64,000 nucleotides of DNA from Paenibacillus sp. CF384 (GTDB lineage Bacteria > Bacillota > Bacilli > Paenibacillales > Paenibacillaceae): contig NZ_FNNV01000001.1 in the NCBI RefSeq assembly GCF_900106745.1, positions 992,001 through 1,056,000 of the forward strand, given 5' to 3'. Below, piece after piece: positions 15,857 through 25,648 of this stretch. The notes beneath the pieces are model-generated. The model did not search any database and had not been told where the DNA came from. It saw nothing but the letters and a program-made list of their open reading frames with translations. A program made the position numbers and the translations under genes. Within the stretch, counting starts at the first letter, position 1. The number at the start of each line of letters is the position of its first letter.

Positions 15857-17377
15857 TTATTGTGCTGCGAGCAGCTGTTCCTCTGAAACGACCTGGCCAA
15901 GCAAAGAACGGAAGCGGTCGCCGCTTAACGTTTCTTCTGCAGTCAGCACGTCTAGTGAAGACGTAAACACTTCACGATTATTCTCCAGCATGCCTTTCAC
16001 GCGTTCCATAAGCTCATTTAAGATGCGTCCGTTCACATCCGCCCACTTGTCCGGCGTCATCATCGAGCTGTCGATAATGCCAAGGTCGGTAAGACCCGAT
16101 TCCACCATAGAACGAACGATACTCATCGCCTGATCGAAATCACCTCTGGAGCCTGTGCTGCGTCCGCCATAGAAGATCTCTTCCGCTGCAGCTCCGCCTA
16201 ACGCAATCATAATCTGGCCTTCCAGGAAAGGCTTCGTATACAAATACTTATCCTGCTGCGGATTATGACGCACATACCCCAGCGCCTGTCCTCTAGGCAG
16301 CAAGGCTACCTGAGAAACACTGCCCGGACGTATGAGCTCCGCTGCAATCGCATGGCCCAATTCGTGCAAAGCCACACGTTCACGCTCTTCGCTCGTCGCT
16401 TCGCGATCCGTACGCTCACCCATCATCACCTTATCGATAGCCATGGATAGATGACGTTGGCTAATCACTTCGCCTTCTTCACGCATGGCATAGATGGCTG
16501 CTTCATTCATGACGCTCTCCAGCTGTGCGCCGGAGAAGCCGAATGACTCTTCCGCAATCTTATCGAGGTTCACATCCTCGGTATGAAGCGGTTTATTCTG
16601 CGCATGGATATTAAGAATATGGGAGCGGCCTTTCTTATCCGGCAAATCAACGGCGATATGACGATCGAACCGGCCCGGACGAAGCAATGCGCTGTCCAGC
16701 ATTTCCTTGCGGTTCGTCGCGCCGATCAACAGAATTCGCGGTGTATCCGACGTATGGATACCGTCTAGCTCCGTTAAGAGCTGATTCAGCGTCTGGTCAT
16801 ACTCGCGCTGCTGTCCACCGTCGCGTTTGCCGCCGATAACATCGATTTCATCAATGAAAATAACGGCGCTTTCCTTGTTCTGCTTAACCGCCTTCTGACG
16901 GGCTTCCTTGAACAATTCACGGATGCGGCTAGCGCCGACGCCGACATACATTTCCACGAACTCGGAACCGGATGCGGCCACATAGATCGAATCCGTATAA
17001 TGCGCTGCCGCTTTCGCGAGTAATGTCTTCCCTGTTCCCGGAGGACCTGTAAGCAGAATACCTTTGAGCGGACGAATACCGAATTTCGAAATTTGATCGA
17101 CGTGGATCAGAAAATCAAGCGCTTCGACGAGCTCCTGTTTCGCTCGGTCCTGACCACCGATTTGGTCAAACGAAAGCGGCTTTGTCGGTCTTGCCTTCCC
17201 TCTGCTTGAGCCGCCTACCGTAGCCAGATTGCCGCGCGTCTTGGCCATATACAGTAATCCGCCAACAATTACAGCTAGCAATACGAGCGGAATTGTATTC
17301 AAACCCACAAAGAACTGTAGAAATAAGATAAAGACCGGCACGAAGCCGATCGCCATTTCTTTTCCATACTTAAACAT
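15857..17377 (-). CDS. FtsH-like AAA+ zinc protease lacking the extracytoplasmic domain
   Basis: 506 residues, compared with about 640 for FtsH. The N-terminus is a tight pair of membrane spans (about 8-25 and 28-45) joined by only a few residues, so the usual extracytoplasmic domain is missing. AAA+ ATPase: Walker A GPPGTGKT (111-118), pore loop FVEMYVGVG (140-148), Walker B IFIDEID (173-179), arginine-finger region RPGRFDRH. M41 peptidase: HELGH (338-342) and a downstream Asp in SRGDFDQA as third zinc ligand. It should be an active ATP-dependent membrane protease and is probably a second FtsH paralogue. It overlaps the upstream membrane protein gene by 8 bp, suggesting the two work together. 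Confidence 0.85.
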   Translation of the reverse strand: MFKYGKEMAIGFVPVFILFLQFFVGLNTIPLVLLAVIVGGLLYMAKTRGNLATVGGSSRGKARPTKPLSFDQIGGQDRAKQELVEALDFLIHVDQISKFGIRPLKGILLTGPPGTGKTLLAKAAAHYTDSIYVAASGSEFVEMYVGVGASRIRELFKEARQKAVKQNKESAVIFIDEIDVIGGKRDGGQQREYDQTLNQLLTELDGIHTSDTPRILLIGATNRKEMLDSALLRPGRFDRHIAVDLPDKKGRSHILNIHAQNKPLHTEDVNLDKIAEESFGFSGAQLESVMNEAAIYAMREEGEVISQRHLSMAIDKVMMGERTDREATSEERERVALHELGHAIAAELIRPGSVSQVALLPRGQALGYVRHNPQQDKYLYTKPFLEGQIMIALGGAAAEEIFYGGRSTGSRGDFDQAMSIVRSMVESGLTDLGIIDSSMMTPDKWADVNGRILNELMERVKGMLENNREVFTSSLDVLTAEETLSGDRFRSLLGQVVSEEQLLAAQ

Positions 17378-17906
17378 TCGGCCACGCTCCTAACGTATTT
17401 GGCGTACGGGGCAGCACGATATGCTTCTCAGATTTGCTGTCTTTCAGCGTTATATATACATTCACGTCATCCATCTCAGATTCTGCCGTCACGCCGGCGA
17501 ACTTGTTCTGGACTTGCTTCAAGGTTGCTGGAATATCCGCATAATTACGGTGCTCCATAGCCTGCGCGATATCGAAGAGCATCGTGGACCACACAGCATC
17601 CAATTGCTTCGTCGTATTGTCATTACGGAATTCAAGCTTCAGCTCACGTTTCCCGATCATGTCATCGCCTTTCGTTGCAATCGTATCATACACATCCCGA
17701 AGACTTGCATCACGGTCTAGTTTCAATGCGATCGTAACCGAGCTTCGGTCAATGACCGGCACGCCTTCTATGACTCCCGGTGTTTCGGCAACGATGCGTT
17801 CAAGCGGCTCAATCGTCGCCACATTACGGTGTATATACCAACCGCCAACTAATAATCCGGCAGTAATAACTGCAGTAATAATGGCTGGAAGCAAACGTAT
17901 TTTCAT
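17370..17906 (-). CDS. Membrane-anchored protein of unknown function, coupled to FtsH-like gene
   Basis: 178 residues. A signal-anchor (about 5-24) is followed by an extracytoplasmic domain with no recognised family: two beta-like blocks (SSVTIALKLDRDAS, VNVYITLKDSKSEKHIV) flank helices. There are no Cys residues or sorting signal. The 3' end overlaps the FtsH-like gene by 8 bp. I infer it may supply the extracytoplasmic part that this FtsH lacks, or regulate it. This rests on gene overlap only. Confidence 0.65.
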   Translation of the reverse strand: MKIRLLPAIITAVITAGLLVGGWYIHRNVATIEPLERIVAETPGVIEGVPVIDRSSVTIALKLDRDASLRDVYDTIATKGDDMIGKRELKLEFRNDNTTKQLDAVWSTMLFDIAQAMEHRNYADIPATLKQVQNKFAGVTAESEMDDVNVYITLKDSKSEKHIVLPRTPNTLGAWPNV

Positions 17907-18055
17907 AGCAAAAAGCCCCCTTCATCGAACAATTTGCGCTGCACTTTCGTCTATCACTTGCTGCTATACGAAAGTATATCACAACCTGCAGATACAGAGG
18001 ACGTGTAATAAAAGGGAACTATGGTCGATCTTACAGCATGATTATGGTTCTACTC

Positions 18056-18580
18056 CTACCTGGCAGGAAGCTTGTACGTAATCAGAAACACGCCATCGCG
18101 GAAGCGATAGAACTCGTAATAATGATTCGTCACGCCGGCTTGATCACGGGAATAGAACACTTCCCACACCGGCTCGCCGCCGAATAGTCCGAGCTTAAGA
18201 TGCGAGATGGAGGCGTCCGGCTTCCCAAGGAGAAACCGTTCCTTCATCTCGTCTTTCGTAATACCTTCATCCTCGCGCAGTGTAATGGACGACTCATTTG
18301 GTTTTAACCATACATATGTAGTGTGGCTGTTATGGTCTTTCCCTTTCACGATCCAGACCGGTTCATCCCAAACATAATGATAGGAGCTGTCCACGCTGCT
18401 GAGACTGCCGCGATCCTTTGCTTCGGCTTCAGCAGCTTGTTCTTCTTTCCAAACAGGCGTCTGCACAGACCGATAATACCAGTTTAGCGCAATCAGAATA
18501 AGGACGATCGCGGTGCAACTAAGCGCAATCCAGCGGCCTGCTGACATTACCGGCGGTCTTTTGCGTCGATTGGCACGCAT
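18056..18580 (-). CDS. tseB: Cell wall elongation regulator TseB-like (YpmB family)
   Basis: 174 residues with one N-terminal membrane span (about 15-35) and an extracytoplasmic region ending in a domain of the YpmB/DUF5590 type (YHYVWDEPVWIVKGKDHN, then WEVFYSRD and FRDGVFLITYKL). In B. subtilis TseB (YpmB) affects PBP2A activity in rod-shape elongation. The position between dinG/rex/mtaD and asnS/dnaD matches ypmB of B. subtilis. It abuts mtaD (1-bp overlap). The family assignment rests partly on position. Confidence 0.7.
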   Translation of the reverse strand: MRANRRKRPPVMSAGRWIALSCTAIVLILIALNWYYRSVQTPVWKEEQAAEAEAKDRGSLSSVDSSYHYVWDEPVWIVKGKDHNSHTTYVWLKPNESSITLREDEGITKDEMKERFLLGKPDASISHLKLGLFGGEPVWEVFYSRDQAGVTNHYYEFYRFRDGVFLITYKLPAR

Positions 18581-19881
18581 TAGCTGGAGAGCAGCCTTTC
18601 GAAGCAGCGCTGCGCCTCAACGCGAATTTGTGCTTCATCCAGGAAGACACATTCGCCTTGCTTCACGACTTGAACACCATCAACCCATACATGGACCACG
18701 TCGCGGCCTGATCCGGAATAGACCAAATGGGAGACAATTTCAGTCTGTGGATAGAAATGCGGCTGTTCGATATTCAACGCGATAAAGTCAGCCTTCATAC
18801 CCGGTTTAAGCGCGCCTAAGCGTTCCTCCTGCCAGATCGCTCGTGCACCGTATACGGTACCAAGCTTAAGTGCTTCCCAGGCCGGAACGGCAGTCGGGTC
18901 GCCGGAGATCCCTTTGTGAATCAATGCTGCCAACCGAATTTCATCAAACAGGTCCAAGTTATTATTGCTTGCCGCACTGTCCGTCCCAAGCGATACGGTT
19001 ACGCCGGCTTTCAGCAGATCCGGTACGCGGGCAATACCGCTAGCAAGCTTCAGGTTGCTGGCAGGGTTATGGGAAACACTTACGCCACGCTCAGCAAGAA
19101 GCGCGATCTCATCATCCGTTAAATGAACCGCATGCGCGACCAAAGCCGGACGGGAGAAGAATCCAAGCTTATCCAAATGCTCGACAGGTCGGCAGCCGTA
19201 ATCATTGACGTTGAACTGCACTTCCGCAGCCGTTTCCGACATATGCGTATGCAGTGGCAAATCCAATTCGTTCGCAGCTTCAACAATACGAGCGATATAA
19301 TCCGGAGGACAAGTATATGGAGCATGCGGTGACAGCATCGTACGAATACGGCCGTTTGCTCTTCCGTTCCACTCTTGCGCAAATTGCTTCGCTTCATCCA
19401 GCTTCGCCGTTTGCACGTCCGGCGGGCAAAGACCGATTACACCGCGAGTAAGCAGGCCGCGCATACCGGATTGCTCGACAACTTCAGCTACGATGTGCAT
19501 CCGATCATACATATCGACGAATGTTGTTGTTCCGGATTTCAGCATCTCCGCAACAGCCAGAGCAGTCCCCCAGCGAGCATCCTCATCCGTATATTTGCCT
19601 TCCATCGGCCACATCTTCTGCTCGAGCCATACTTGCAGCGCTTCATCATCGGAATAGCCGCGGAGAAGTGACATTGCAGCATGTCCATGCGTATTAATTA
19701 AACCGGGCATGAATACAAGCCCTTGTCCATCTATACGTTCAGCTCCTGCCGGAATCGGGTCAGGTGCTTGCTCATCCAGATATAGAATCGTATCGCCTTC
19801 CACAACCATATGCCCTTTCAATACGGGACGCTGCTCGTCCATCGTGACAAAAGTTCCGTTCTCAATCCACAACCGTTTCAT
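18580..19881 (-). CDS. mtaD: 5-methylthioadenosine/S-adenosylhomocysteine deaminase
   Basis: 433 residues, amidohydrolase superfamily. Metal-binding motifs in order: INTHGHAAMSLLRGYSDD (His-x-His), LPLHTHMSET, HAVHLTDDE and LGTDSAASNNNLD (Asp ligand). The residues after the first motif fit the MtaD/SAH deaminase group. It converts methylthioadenosine or S-adenosylhomocysteine to the inosine forms in methionine salvage. It overlaps rex by 20 bp and tseB by 1 bp. An adenosine or chlorohydrolase relative cannot be ruled out without an alignment. Confidence 0.85.
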   Translation of the reverse strand: MKRLWIENGTFVTMDEQRPVLKGHMVVEGDTILYLDEQAPDPIPAGAERIDGQGLVFMPGLINTHGHAAMSLLRGYSDDEALQVWLEQKMWPMEGKYTDEDARWGTALAVAEMLKSGTTTFVDMYDRMHIVAEVVEQSGMRGLLTRGVIGLCPPDVQTAKLDEAKQFAQEWNGRANGRIRTMLSPHAPYTCPPDYIARIVEAANELDLPLHTHMSETAAEVQFNVNDYGCRPVEHLDKLGFFSRPALVAHAVHLTDDEIALLAERGVSVSHNPASNLKLASGIARVPDLLKAGVTVSLGTDSAASNNNLDLFDEIRLAALIHKGISGDPTAVPAWEALKLGTVYGARAIWQEERLGALKPGMKADFIALNIEQPHFYPQTEIVSHLVYSGSGRDVVHVWVDGVQVVKQGECVFLDEAQIRVEAQRCFERLLSS

Positions 19882-20518
19882 TCTCGTCGTCCCCTTCTTC
19901 GTCCAAGTAATACGCTAAGCTCATCAGCTCAGTAGTGAAATTCGCATAATGGATACGCACATGCTCCTGCACTCTGAGAATCGTAGGAGCAAAATTCAAG
20001 ATGCCATCCACGCCGGCCTCCACGAATTTATCCGCTACGTTCTGCGCTTCAATTGCAGGTACTGTAATGATTCCGATGCGGATATTGAGTTCTGCGACCG
20101 TTTCTTTCAGCTTATCCATCGGCATGACTGTCAACCCGTTAATGGAAGCACCGACCATAGAAGGATGAACGTCGAAGACAGCCGTGATTTTCATATTATC
20201 CTTCAGATACGTATTATAGTTGCAGAGTGCTCGGCCTAAGTTCCCGGCTCCGACCAGCCCTACATTCAGCGGCTGGTCCAGCTTTAGAATTTGACGGATT
20301 TTCTCGATCAAATAAGTGACATCATACCCGATCCCTTTTCGGCCAAAATCGCCGAAGTAAGCGAGATCCTTCCGGATTTGCGCCGGATTCAGATCCAGCT
20401 TGTTGCCAAGATCTTGTGATGAAACCGTCTGAACATCCCGCATGTTCAGATCGTTCAAGACCTGCAGATAAACCGGTAGTCTGCGAACGACTGCCTCGGA
20501 TATTTTCATCGGCTTCAT
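19862..20518 (-). CDS. rex: Redox-sensing transcriptional repressor Rex
   Basis: 218 residues. The N-terminal winged helix (AVVRRLPVYLQVLNDL, SQDLGNKLDLNPAQIRKDL with FGDFGRKGIGYDV) is followed by a Rossmann NAD(H)-binding domain with VGLVGAGNLGRALCNYN. Rex represses fermentation and respiration genes when NADH is low. The start ATG overlaps the dinG stop (ATGA). No canonical TTGTGA-N6-TCACAA site was seen in the upstream regions I read. Confidence 0.92.
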   Translation of the reverse strand: MKPMKISEAVVRRLPVYLQVLNDLNMRDVQTVSSQDLGNKLDLNPAQIRKDLAYFGDFGRKGIGYDVTYLIEKIRQILKLDQPLNVGLVGAGNLGRALCNYNTYLKDNMKITAVFDVHPSMVGASINGLTVMPMDKLKETVAELNIRIGIITVPAIEAQNVADKFVEAGVDGILNFAPTILRVQEHVRIHYANFTTELMSLAYYLDEEGDDENETVVD

Positions 20519-23433
20519 TTCTCCACCTCTTCTTCACTTGGAGTTGAACTTGGACTTGGTGCAAGCCATTCGCGTATGCGCGGAACAATCTGCTCTAAAT
20601 GCATATGCTCGATCTTCGGACCCGGCAGCGAATACAGAAAATATTTGCCATAATACGTATCAATCACTCTGGTATCGTAGATAAGAACAATGCCGCGGTC
20701 CTTACCGGTCCGCACAAGACGGCCAAAGCCCTGCTTGAAGCGAATGACAGCTTGCGGGATAGAAAGCTTCATGAAAGGGTTCTGCTTCTGCTCCTGCAGC
20801 AATTCAGACTTTGCTTCCACCAGCGGATGGTTAGGCGGCTGGAACGGAAGTCTGACGATCGCCAGACAGGTGAGTGCATCGCCGGGTATGTCTACGCCTT
20901 CCCAGAAGCTGCTTGTTCCAAGCAGCACAGAAGCTTGCTGTTGTTGAAATCTTCTGGTGAGCTTGCTGCGATTGCTGCTGTCAATTCCTTGTCCCAGAAC
21001 GTGAATTCCGGTTGGCGCCAGCGCTTCCTTGAGCGGGTCATAGACCTGCTTCAGCATCCGATAAGACGTGAACAGAACGAGCATACGACCTTTAGTCTCA
21101 ATCGCCGCCTCTGTCAATGACTTCACCAGCATCTCATTGAACTGTGGATCTCCTGCAGCACCTTTCAATACGGGGAAGTTACGCGGGATAATGACCAACG
21201 CTTGTTCTCTGTAATTAAACGGTGACGGCAGTTGAACCGTCTTCAGGCGTCCCTGCTCTTCATCTTTCGTTAAACCCAATTGCTCGCATGCATATTGGAA
21301 TGATTTCTGAACGGATAAGGTCGCTGAAGTGAGAATGACACTTTTCTTGATATCGAAGAAATAAGTTCGCAGCTGGCTGCTCACATCCGCAGGTACAGCG
21401 TATAGCTGAATCGATTTGGCTCTTGAATTACTGTTGGCTTCAAGCCAGTATACCGTATCGGTCTTATCTGCCTTCATGAATTGTCTCAAGTCATCTCTGG
21501 CCCGGGACAGGTCTTTGATCGTGCCGCTTAAGTCCGTCACCAATGCGGCGATGCCGGGATCATCGATCTCTTCTTTAATCGCTGCAAACACTTTATCGAG
21601 AGGACGAATGATTTGGCTCAGATAGCCGTTAATCGCTTCCTCAATGAGCTGTGCATCCGACCAATAATCCGGCAGCTTGCCGCTGCGGAGCCTTAGCACA
21701 TATTGCCCGGTTTCTCCGCTTGAGGCGTCCCCGGTGCTCTTCGTACCTGAAGCCCCGCTACCCATCAGCGTGTACAGCATTTCAAACAAACGATCCCACT
21801 CATCCCGCAAGTCGCCGAACACCGGAACAACCTCGTCGATTTCCTCGCGCCACTTCTGGGTTTTCTCGACATCCTCGTTCGCCAATCTGCTCTTAAGCGC
21901 AATCAACTGGCCATTACGTGCATCTTTGCAAAGTCTTAGTACGGGATGCTGGACGGAATAATAGGAAACCTGCGTGCCAAGATGCTTACCTGCGACCTCT
22001 TCCAAATGATGAGCCTCATCAAGGATGAGATGCTCATAACCGGGAAGCAATCGATGATCCGCGCGTATATCCGTGAACAGCATCGAATGATTCGTAATGA
22101 CGACATCCGCGATATTGGCTTCCTGCTTCGCGCGATGATAATAGCAGCGTTTGAACCACGGACAAGCACGATTGAGACACGAGTCGGTATCACTGGCAAC
22201 CGTTCCCCAGAAATCAGCACCGCGATTGCCGAAATTAAGCTCTTCCTGATCGCCGTGATTCGATTCGCTCAGCCATACGACCATCTGCGAAGCCGTAATG
22301 CGATCCTCCGCCGGTGAAGCGAAGTCACGCATATTTACTTTACCTTCAAACTTGCGCAAACATAAATAATTGCCGCGTCCCTTAAAGACGGCGGCTCGGA
22401 ATGGATAAGGCATGACAGCCTGCAGCAGCGGCAGATCGCGTGCCCGCAGTTGTTCCTGCAGGTTAATCGTATGCGTGCTGACGACTATCTTCTTATTGTG
22501 CTGGACACCATAGTATAGAGCCGGGATGAGGTAGCCCAGCGATTTTCCTGTGCCGGTCCCCGCCTCTATGAGCAAATGACGCTCTTCTTCCAGCGCATCG
22601 ATCACTTCTTGGAACATCATATTCTGCGGTTCGCGCTCTTCATAACCGGGAACAAGGGCTGCAATTTCGCTCTTAATGTGCGTCAGAAATTGCGGGAAAG
22701 TCCAGTCCGTCACAGACGTATCGGATTCCTCGTCCATATTCTCCCTTGGATGCTGTTCCTCAGACCAATCGCCGGCTTTCATGGCAAATTGACGGAAGTA
22801 ATGATAAGCATCGGGATCGATGGACGTTTGCGTTTCTTTCATGAAGGCCATCTGAGAAACGAACCAGCCTAAATCATCCAAGTCATCACCGAGCAGGTTT
22901 GCAAGACGCTGCAGCGTTAACAGCGGTAATCCCTTCAGCTTGTTATAGCAAATGCTGAACAGTTCTGCTGTAGCCATTGCATCGCTGTCCGCGCGGTGAT
23001 GCTGGTCATGCTCGATCCCGAACAATTCCGTCACCGCGCCCAGCTGATAAGTCGTTAAGGTAGGATAAAGAATGCGCAATAAATCGATCGTATCCAGTCG
23101 TCTTCCGTCAAAAGGCAAATAACCGCAGCGGTCCAGCGCCGAATTAAGAAAGCCTGCATCAAAGCCGACATTGTGCGCCACGAGAACGGCATCGCTGAGT
23201 AGGGGTATGAGCTCAAGCAGAACCTCATCCAGCTCCGGCGCATCCGCAACCATCGCTTCATCAATGCCGGTCAGCTGCGTTATGAAAGGCGGAATCGCAA
23301 TCGTCGGTTTGACGAATGTGCTGTAAGACTGAACCACGTTTAATTCTTCATCCAGCAGCACAAGACCTACTTGTATCATTTCATCACCGGCACTATGACC
23401 GGTCGTTTCCAAATCCAGTACGGCATAATTCAT
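20515..23433 (-). CDS. dinG: DinG-family helicase with N-terminal DEDDh exonuclease
   Basis: 972 residues. The N-terminal exonuclease domain (about 1-165) has VLDLETTGHSAGDE, VAHNVGFDAGFLN and HRADSDAMA. The helicase part starts with EAGTGTGKSLGYLIP (Walker A) and later carries LILDEAHHLEEVA (DEAH box). Four Cys fit an iron-sulfur cluster: NYLCLRKF and the trio CLNRACPWFKRC (spacing C-x4-C-x5-C), the pattern of E. coli DinG. So the protein may be both a 3'-5' exonuclease and a 5'-3' XPD-like helicase. It lies between a TPR gene and rex. panBCD lies further upstream, matching B. subtilis order. Confidence 0.92.
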   Translation of the reverse strand: MNYAVLDLETTGHSAGDEMIQVGLVLLDEELNVVQSYSTFVKPTIAIPPFITQLTGIDEAMVADAPELDEVLLELIPLLSDAVLVAHNVGFDAGFLNSALDRCGYLPFDGRRLDTIDLLRILYPTLTTYQLGAVTELFGIEHDQHHRADSDAMATAELFSICYNKLKGLPLLTLQRLANLLGDDLDDLGWFVSQMAFMKETQTSIDPDAYHYFRQFAMKAGDWSEEQHPRENMDEESDTSVTDWTFPQFLTHIKSEIAALVPGYEEREPQNMMFQEVIDALEEERHLLIEAGTGTGKSLGYLIPALYYGVQHNKKIVVSTHTINLQEQLRARDLPLLQAVMPYPFRAAVFKGRGNYLCLRKFEGKVNMRDFASPAEDRITASQMVVWLSESNHGDQEELNFGNRGADFWGTVASDTDSCLNRACPWFKRCYYHRAKQEANIADVVITNHSMLFTDIRADHRLLPGYEHLILDEAHHLEEVAGKHLGTQVSYYSVQHPVLRLCKDARNGQLIALKSRLANEDVEKTQKWREEIDEVVPVFGDLRDEWDRLFEMLYTLMGSGASGTKSTGDASSGETGQYVLRLRSGKLPDYWSDAQLIEEAINGYLSQIIRPLDKVFAAIKEEIDDPGIAALVTDLSGTIKDLSRARDDLRQFMKADKTDTVYWLEANSNSRAKSIQLYAVPADVSSQLRTYFFDIKKSVILTSATLSVQKSFQYACEQLGLTKDEEQGRLKTVQLPSPFNYREQALVIIPRNFPVLKGAAGDPQFNEMLVKSLTEAAIETKGRMLVLFTSYRMLKQVYDPLKEALAPTGIHVLGQGIDSSNRSKLTRRFQQQQASVLLGTSSFWEGVDIPGDALTCLAIVRLPFQPPNHPLVEAKSELLQEQKQNPFMKLSIPQAVIRFKQGFGRLVRTGKDRGIVLIYDTRVIDTYYGKYFLYSLPGPKIEHMHLEQIVPRIREWLAPSPSSTPSEEEVEK

Positions 23434-23457
23434 CCGGTAAGTATCCTCTCACAAAAA

Positions 23458-24252
23458 CTAAAGCTGGCCACTCCCGAATAACAGGGATAACTGGCCTGCA
23501 TGCTGCTCGCATGACTTCATATTCGACAATGGATCCGTAAAATTAGGATCCGCTTCATGAGCCTTCTCGAAGTAGACGGCCGCCTGTTCTAAATTCATGC
23601 GGACAGCTTGTATGCAGCCCAATGCGTTAAGACCAATCGCCTTCCACTTCGGATGTTCGGTAACTTCAACGAGCAGCTGGAAGTGACGCTGAGCTTCATG
23701 CCATTCCTGCAAATGCATGCATGTCATGCCGAGGAACAGCCGTGCACGATTATCGTCCGGCGATCTTCTGACCGCGTCTTGGAAATGCTTGAATGCATCT
23801 TTAAACATAAATAATTTAAAATAGCCTTGGCCTTTGGACATCGCCTGCTGCATCTCGAACGCGGCATCATCATCGAAATCATCGCATGGATCCGACTTCT
23901 CGATGGCTGCGGCCACGGGCGGATTCCCTTTGCTTGCAGCGGCAGGCTTATGCTGCTGGACAGGAGGTGCAGGGACAGCCGAGATGATCTTGGGATAACC
24001 AGATGCAGGCGCTGCCGGCTTCAGAGGTGCTTGGCCGCTGCTGCTGCCTTTCGAGTGTGCCAGCTGCAGATCTCGGAAATCCGCCATCTTCTCTTCAAAT
24101 TGCAGCCATTCCTCGATAAAGGTATCGCTGAATTGTTTCAGGGAGGACAACTGATCATCAAGCTGCTTGCGCTGTGCGCCGTTTGCGTGCGGATAATGGA
24201 TAATAATTTCTTCGAGCATTTCCTGCATGGTAGCAAATACATGTTTGAACAT
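23458..24252 (-). CDS. TPR-repeat protein of unknown function
   Basis: About 264 residues from ATG at 24252. An N-terminal helical region (1-70) is followed by a Ser/Pro/Ala-rich linker, then two or three TPR-like helical pairs (about 150-255: AMSKGQGYFKLFMFKDAFKHFQDAV, LEQAAVYFEKAHEADPNFTDPL). TPRs mediate protein-protein contacts. It is upstream of dinG with 24 bp between them and downstream of panD, so it probably belongs to the same transcription unit. I do not recognise a more specific family. Confidence 0.7.
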   Translation of the reverse strand: MFKHVFATMQEMLEEIIIHYPHANGAQRKQLDDQLSSLKQFSDTFIEEWLQFEEKMADFRDLQLAHSKGSSSGQAPLKPAAPASGYPKIISAVPAPPVQQHKPAAASKGNPPVAAAIEKSDPCDDFDDDAAFEMQQAMSKGQGYFKLFMFKDAFKHFQDAVRRSPDDNRARLFLGMTCMHLQEWHEAQRHFQLLVEVTEHPKWKAIGLNALGCIQAVRMNLEQAAVYFEKAHEADPNFTDPLSNMKSCEQHAGQLSLLFGSGQL

Positions 24253-24381
24253 ATCGTACGCACCCACCTTCACGCCAGGATAGAAGTGAATTTGTTATGC
24301 TCATTCTTTGCCCCGGCACCGCTTTTCATACTCTGTCCCAGACGTTTCACAGCGCTGGCATCAAGTCGCGCAGCTGCCGGT

Positions 24382-24765
24382 TTACAGAATTGTGGAATGC
24401 AATTCCTGCTCAAGCATTTGAACTGGCTTGTTCCCTGCATCCAGGATGACAACCTTTGGCTTGTACGTCCGGGCTTCTTCCTCGGTCATCATGCCGTAAC
24501 CAATAATAATGACATTGTCTCCGGGTTGCACGAGGCGTGCCGCTGCGCCGTTCAAACAGATCACGCCGGAACCGCGCGGCCCTGTAATGACGTAGGTTTC
24601 CAGACGAGCACCGTTGTTATTATTGACGATTTGCACTTTCTCATTAGCCCAAAGATCGGCAAGCTCCATCAAGTCCTCATCAATGGTGATGCTGCCCACA
24701 TAATTGAGGTTCGCTTCCGTGACGGTCGCCCGGTGAAGTTTGGATTTCATCATCGTTCTGAACAT
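24382..24765 (-). CDS. panD: Aspartate 1-decarboxylase
   Basis: 127 residues from the ATG at 24765 ([20 protein letters not shown]), the standard PanD start, with GGAGGTGACACAA upstream; an in-frame upstream start would add a non-conserved 13-residue tail. The self-cleavage site is in [10 protein letters not shown], Gly24-Ser25, which yields the pyruvoyl group. It makes beta-alanine for pantothenate. Its first 86 bp overlap the 3' end of panC in another frame. Confidence 0.93.
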   Translation of the reverse strand: MFRTMMKSKLHRATVTEANLNYVGSITIDEDLMELADLWANEKVQIVNNNNGARLETYVITGPRGSGVICLNGAAARLVQPGDNVIIIGYGMMTEEEARTYKPKVVILDAGNKPVQMLEQELHSTIL

Positions 24766-25648
24766 TTGTGTCACCTCCGCCGAGTTGAAATAAACGATTG
24801 TCAATCAAGCGCGTACTGCCGAATTTGACCGCAAGCGCAATAATAATGGTTTCAGATAAAGCCGATAATTCGGTATTGTCAGCCAAAGGCGATAAATTGG
24901 GGTAAGTAAGAAGTTCAGCATAATCAATCTCTGCTAGCGGAACGGATCGAATCGAAGCCGCAATCAACTCAGACAGCTTCAGACGCGTCATTCCAGACTG
25001 CTTGAGCCAGCTCTCAGCCGCTCTAAGCGTCTCTGACAGGATTACGGCCTGCTTGCGCTGGTCGGCGCTTAGATACACGTTACGCGAGCTCATAGCGAGG
25101 CCATCAGCTTCCCGTACGGTTTCGCAGCGCACAATCTGAACCGGCATATTGAGATCATGTACCATTTGCTCAATGACTGCAACTTGCTGGGCGTCTTTCA
25201 TGCCGAAGTAGGCAAGATTCGGTTGAATCAGATTAAACAACTTACTGACGACAATACCGACGCCATCGAAATGGCCCGGCCGCGAAGCACCGCACAATCG
25301 TTCCGTAACCTCGGTAATCAGTACTTTGGTTAACGGTTTGGACGGATACATCTCCTGGACGGATGGTGCAAACAGCAAGTCAATTCCGTTCGCCTGAGCT
25401 AGGGCGGAGTCCCTCTCCAAGTCCCTAGGGTAGCGGTCGAAATCTTCATTCGGTCCAAATTGAAGCGGGTTTACGAATATAGTTAACACCGTATAATTGC
25501 ATTCTTCACGTGCCTGCTTCATTAGGCTTGCATGACCTTCGTGCAGGAATCCCATTGTAGGAACGACCCCGATAAGCCCATCCGGTTTATTCTTACGCTG
25601 CTGTGCCAGCTGAGCTTTAAGTTCTTGAATCGTGGTACAAGTGATCAT
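24680..25648 (-). CDS. panC: Pantothenate synthetase
   Basis: 322 residues. It has [15 protein letters not shown] (HxGH nucleotide motif), [17 protein letters not shown], and [19 protein letters not shown]. It condenses pantoate with beta-alanine using ATP. Homologues normally end near [10 protein letters not shown]; this gene lacks a stop there and runs 35 more codons, through the panD ribosome binding site and start, in another frame. The tail ([19 protein letters not shown]...) has no resemblance to family C-termini. It overlaps panB by 4 bp (ATGA). Confidence 0.92.
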   Translation of the reverse strand: MITCTTIQELKAQLAQQRKNKPDGLIGVVPTMGFLHEGHASLMKQAREECNYTVLTIFVNPLQFGPNEDFDRYPRDLERDSALAQANGIDLLFAPSVQEMYPSKPLTKVLITEVTERLCGASRPGHFDGVGIVVSKLFNLIQPNLAYFGMKDAQQVAVIEQMVHDLNMPVQIVRCETVREADGLAMSSRNVYLSADQRKQAVILSETLRAAESWLKQSGMTRLKLSELIAASIRSVPLAEIDYAELLTYPNLSPLADNTELSALSETIIIALAVKFGSTRLIDNRLFQLGGGDTNVQNDDEIQTSPGDRHGSEPQLCGQHHH

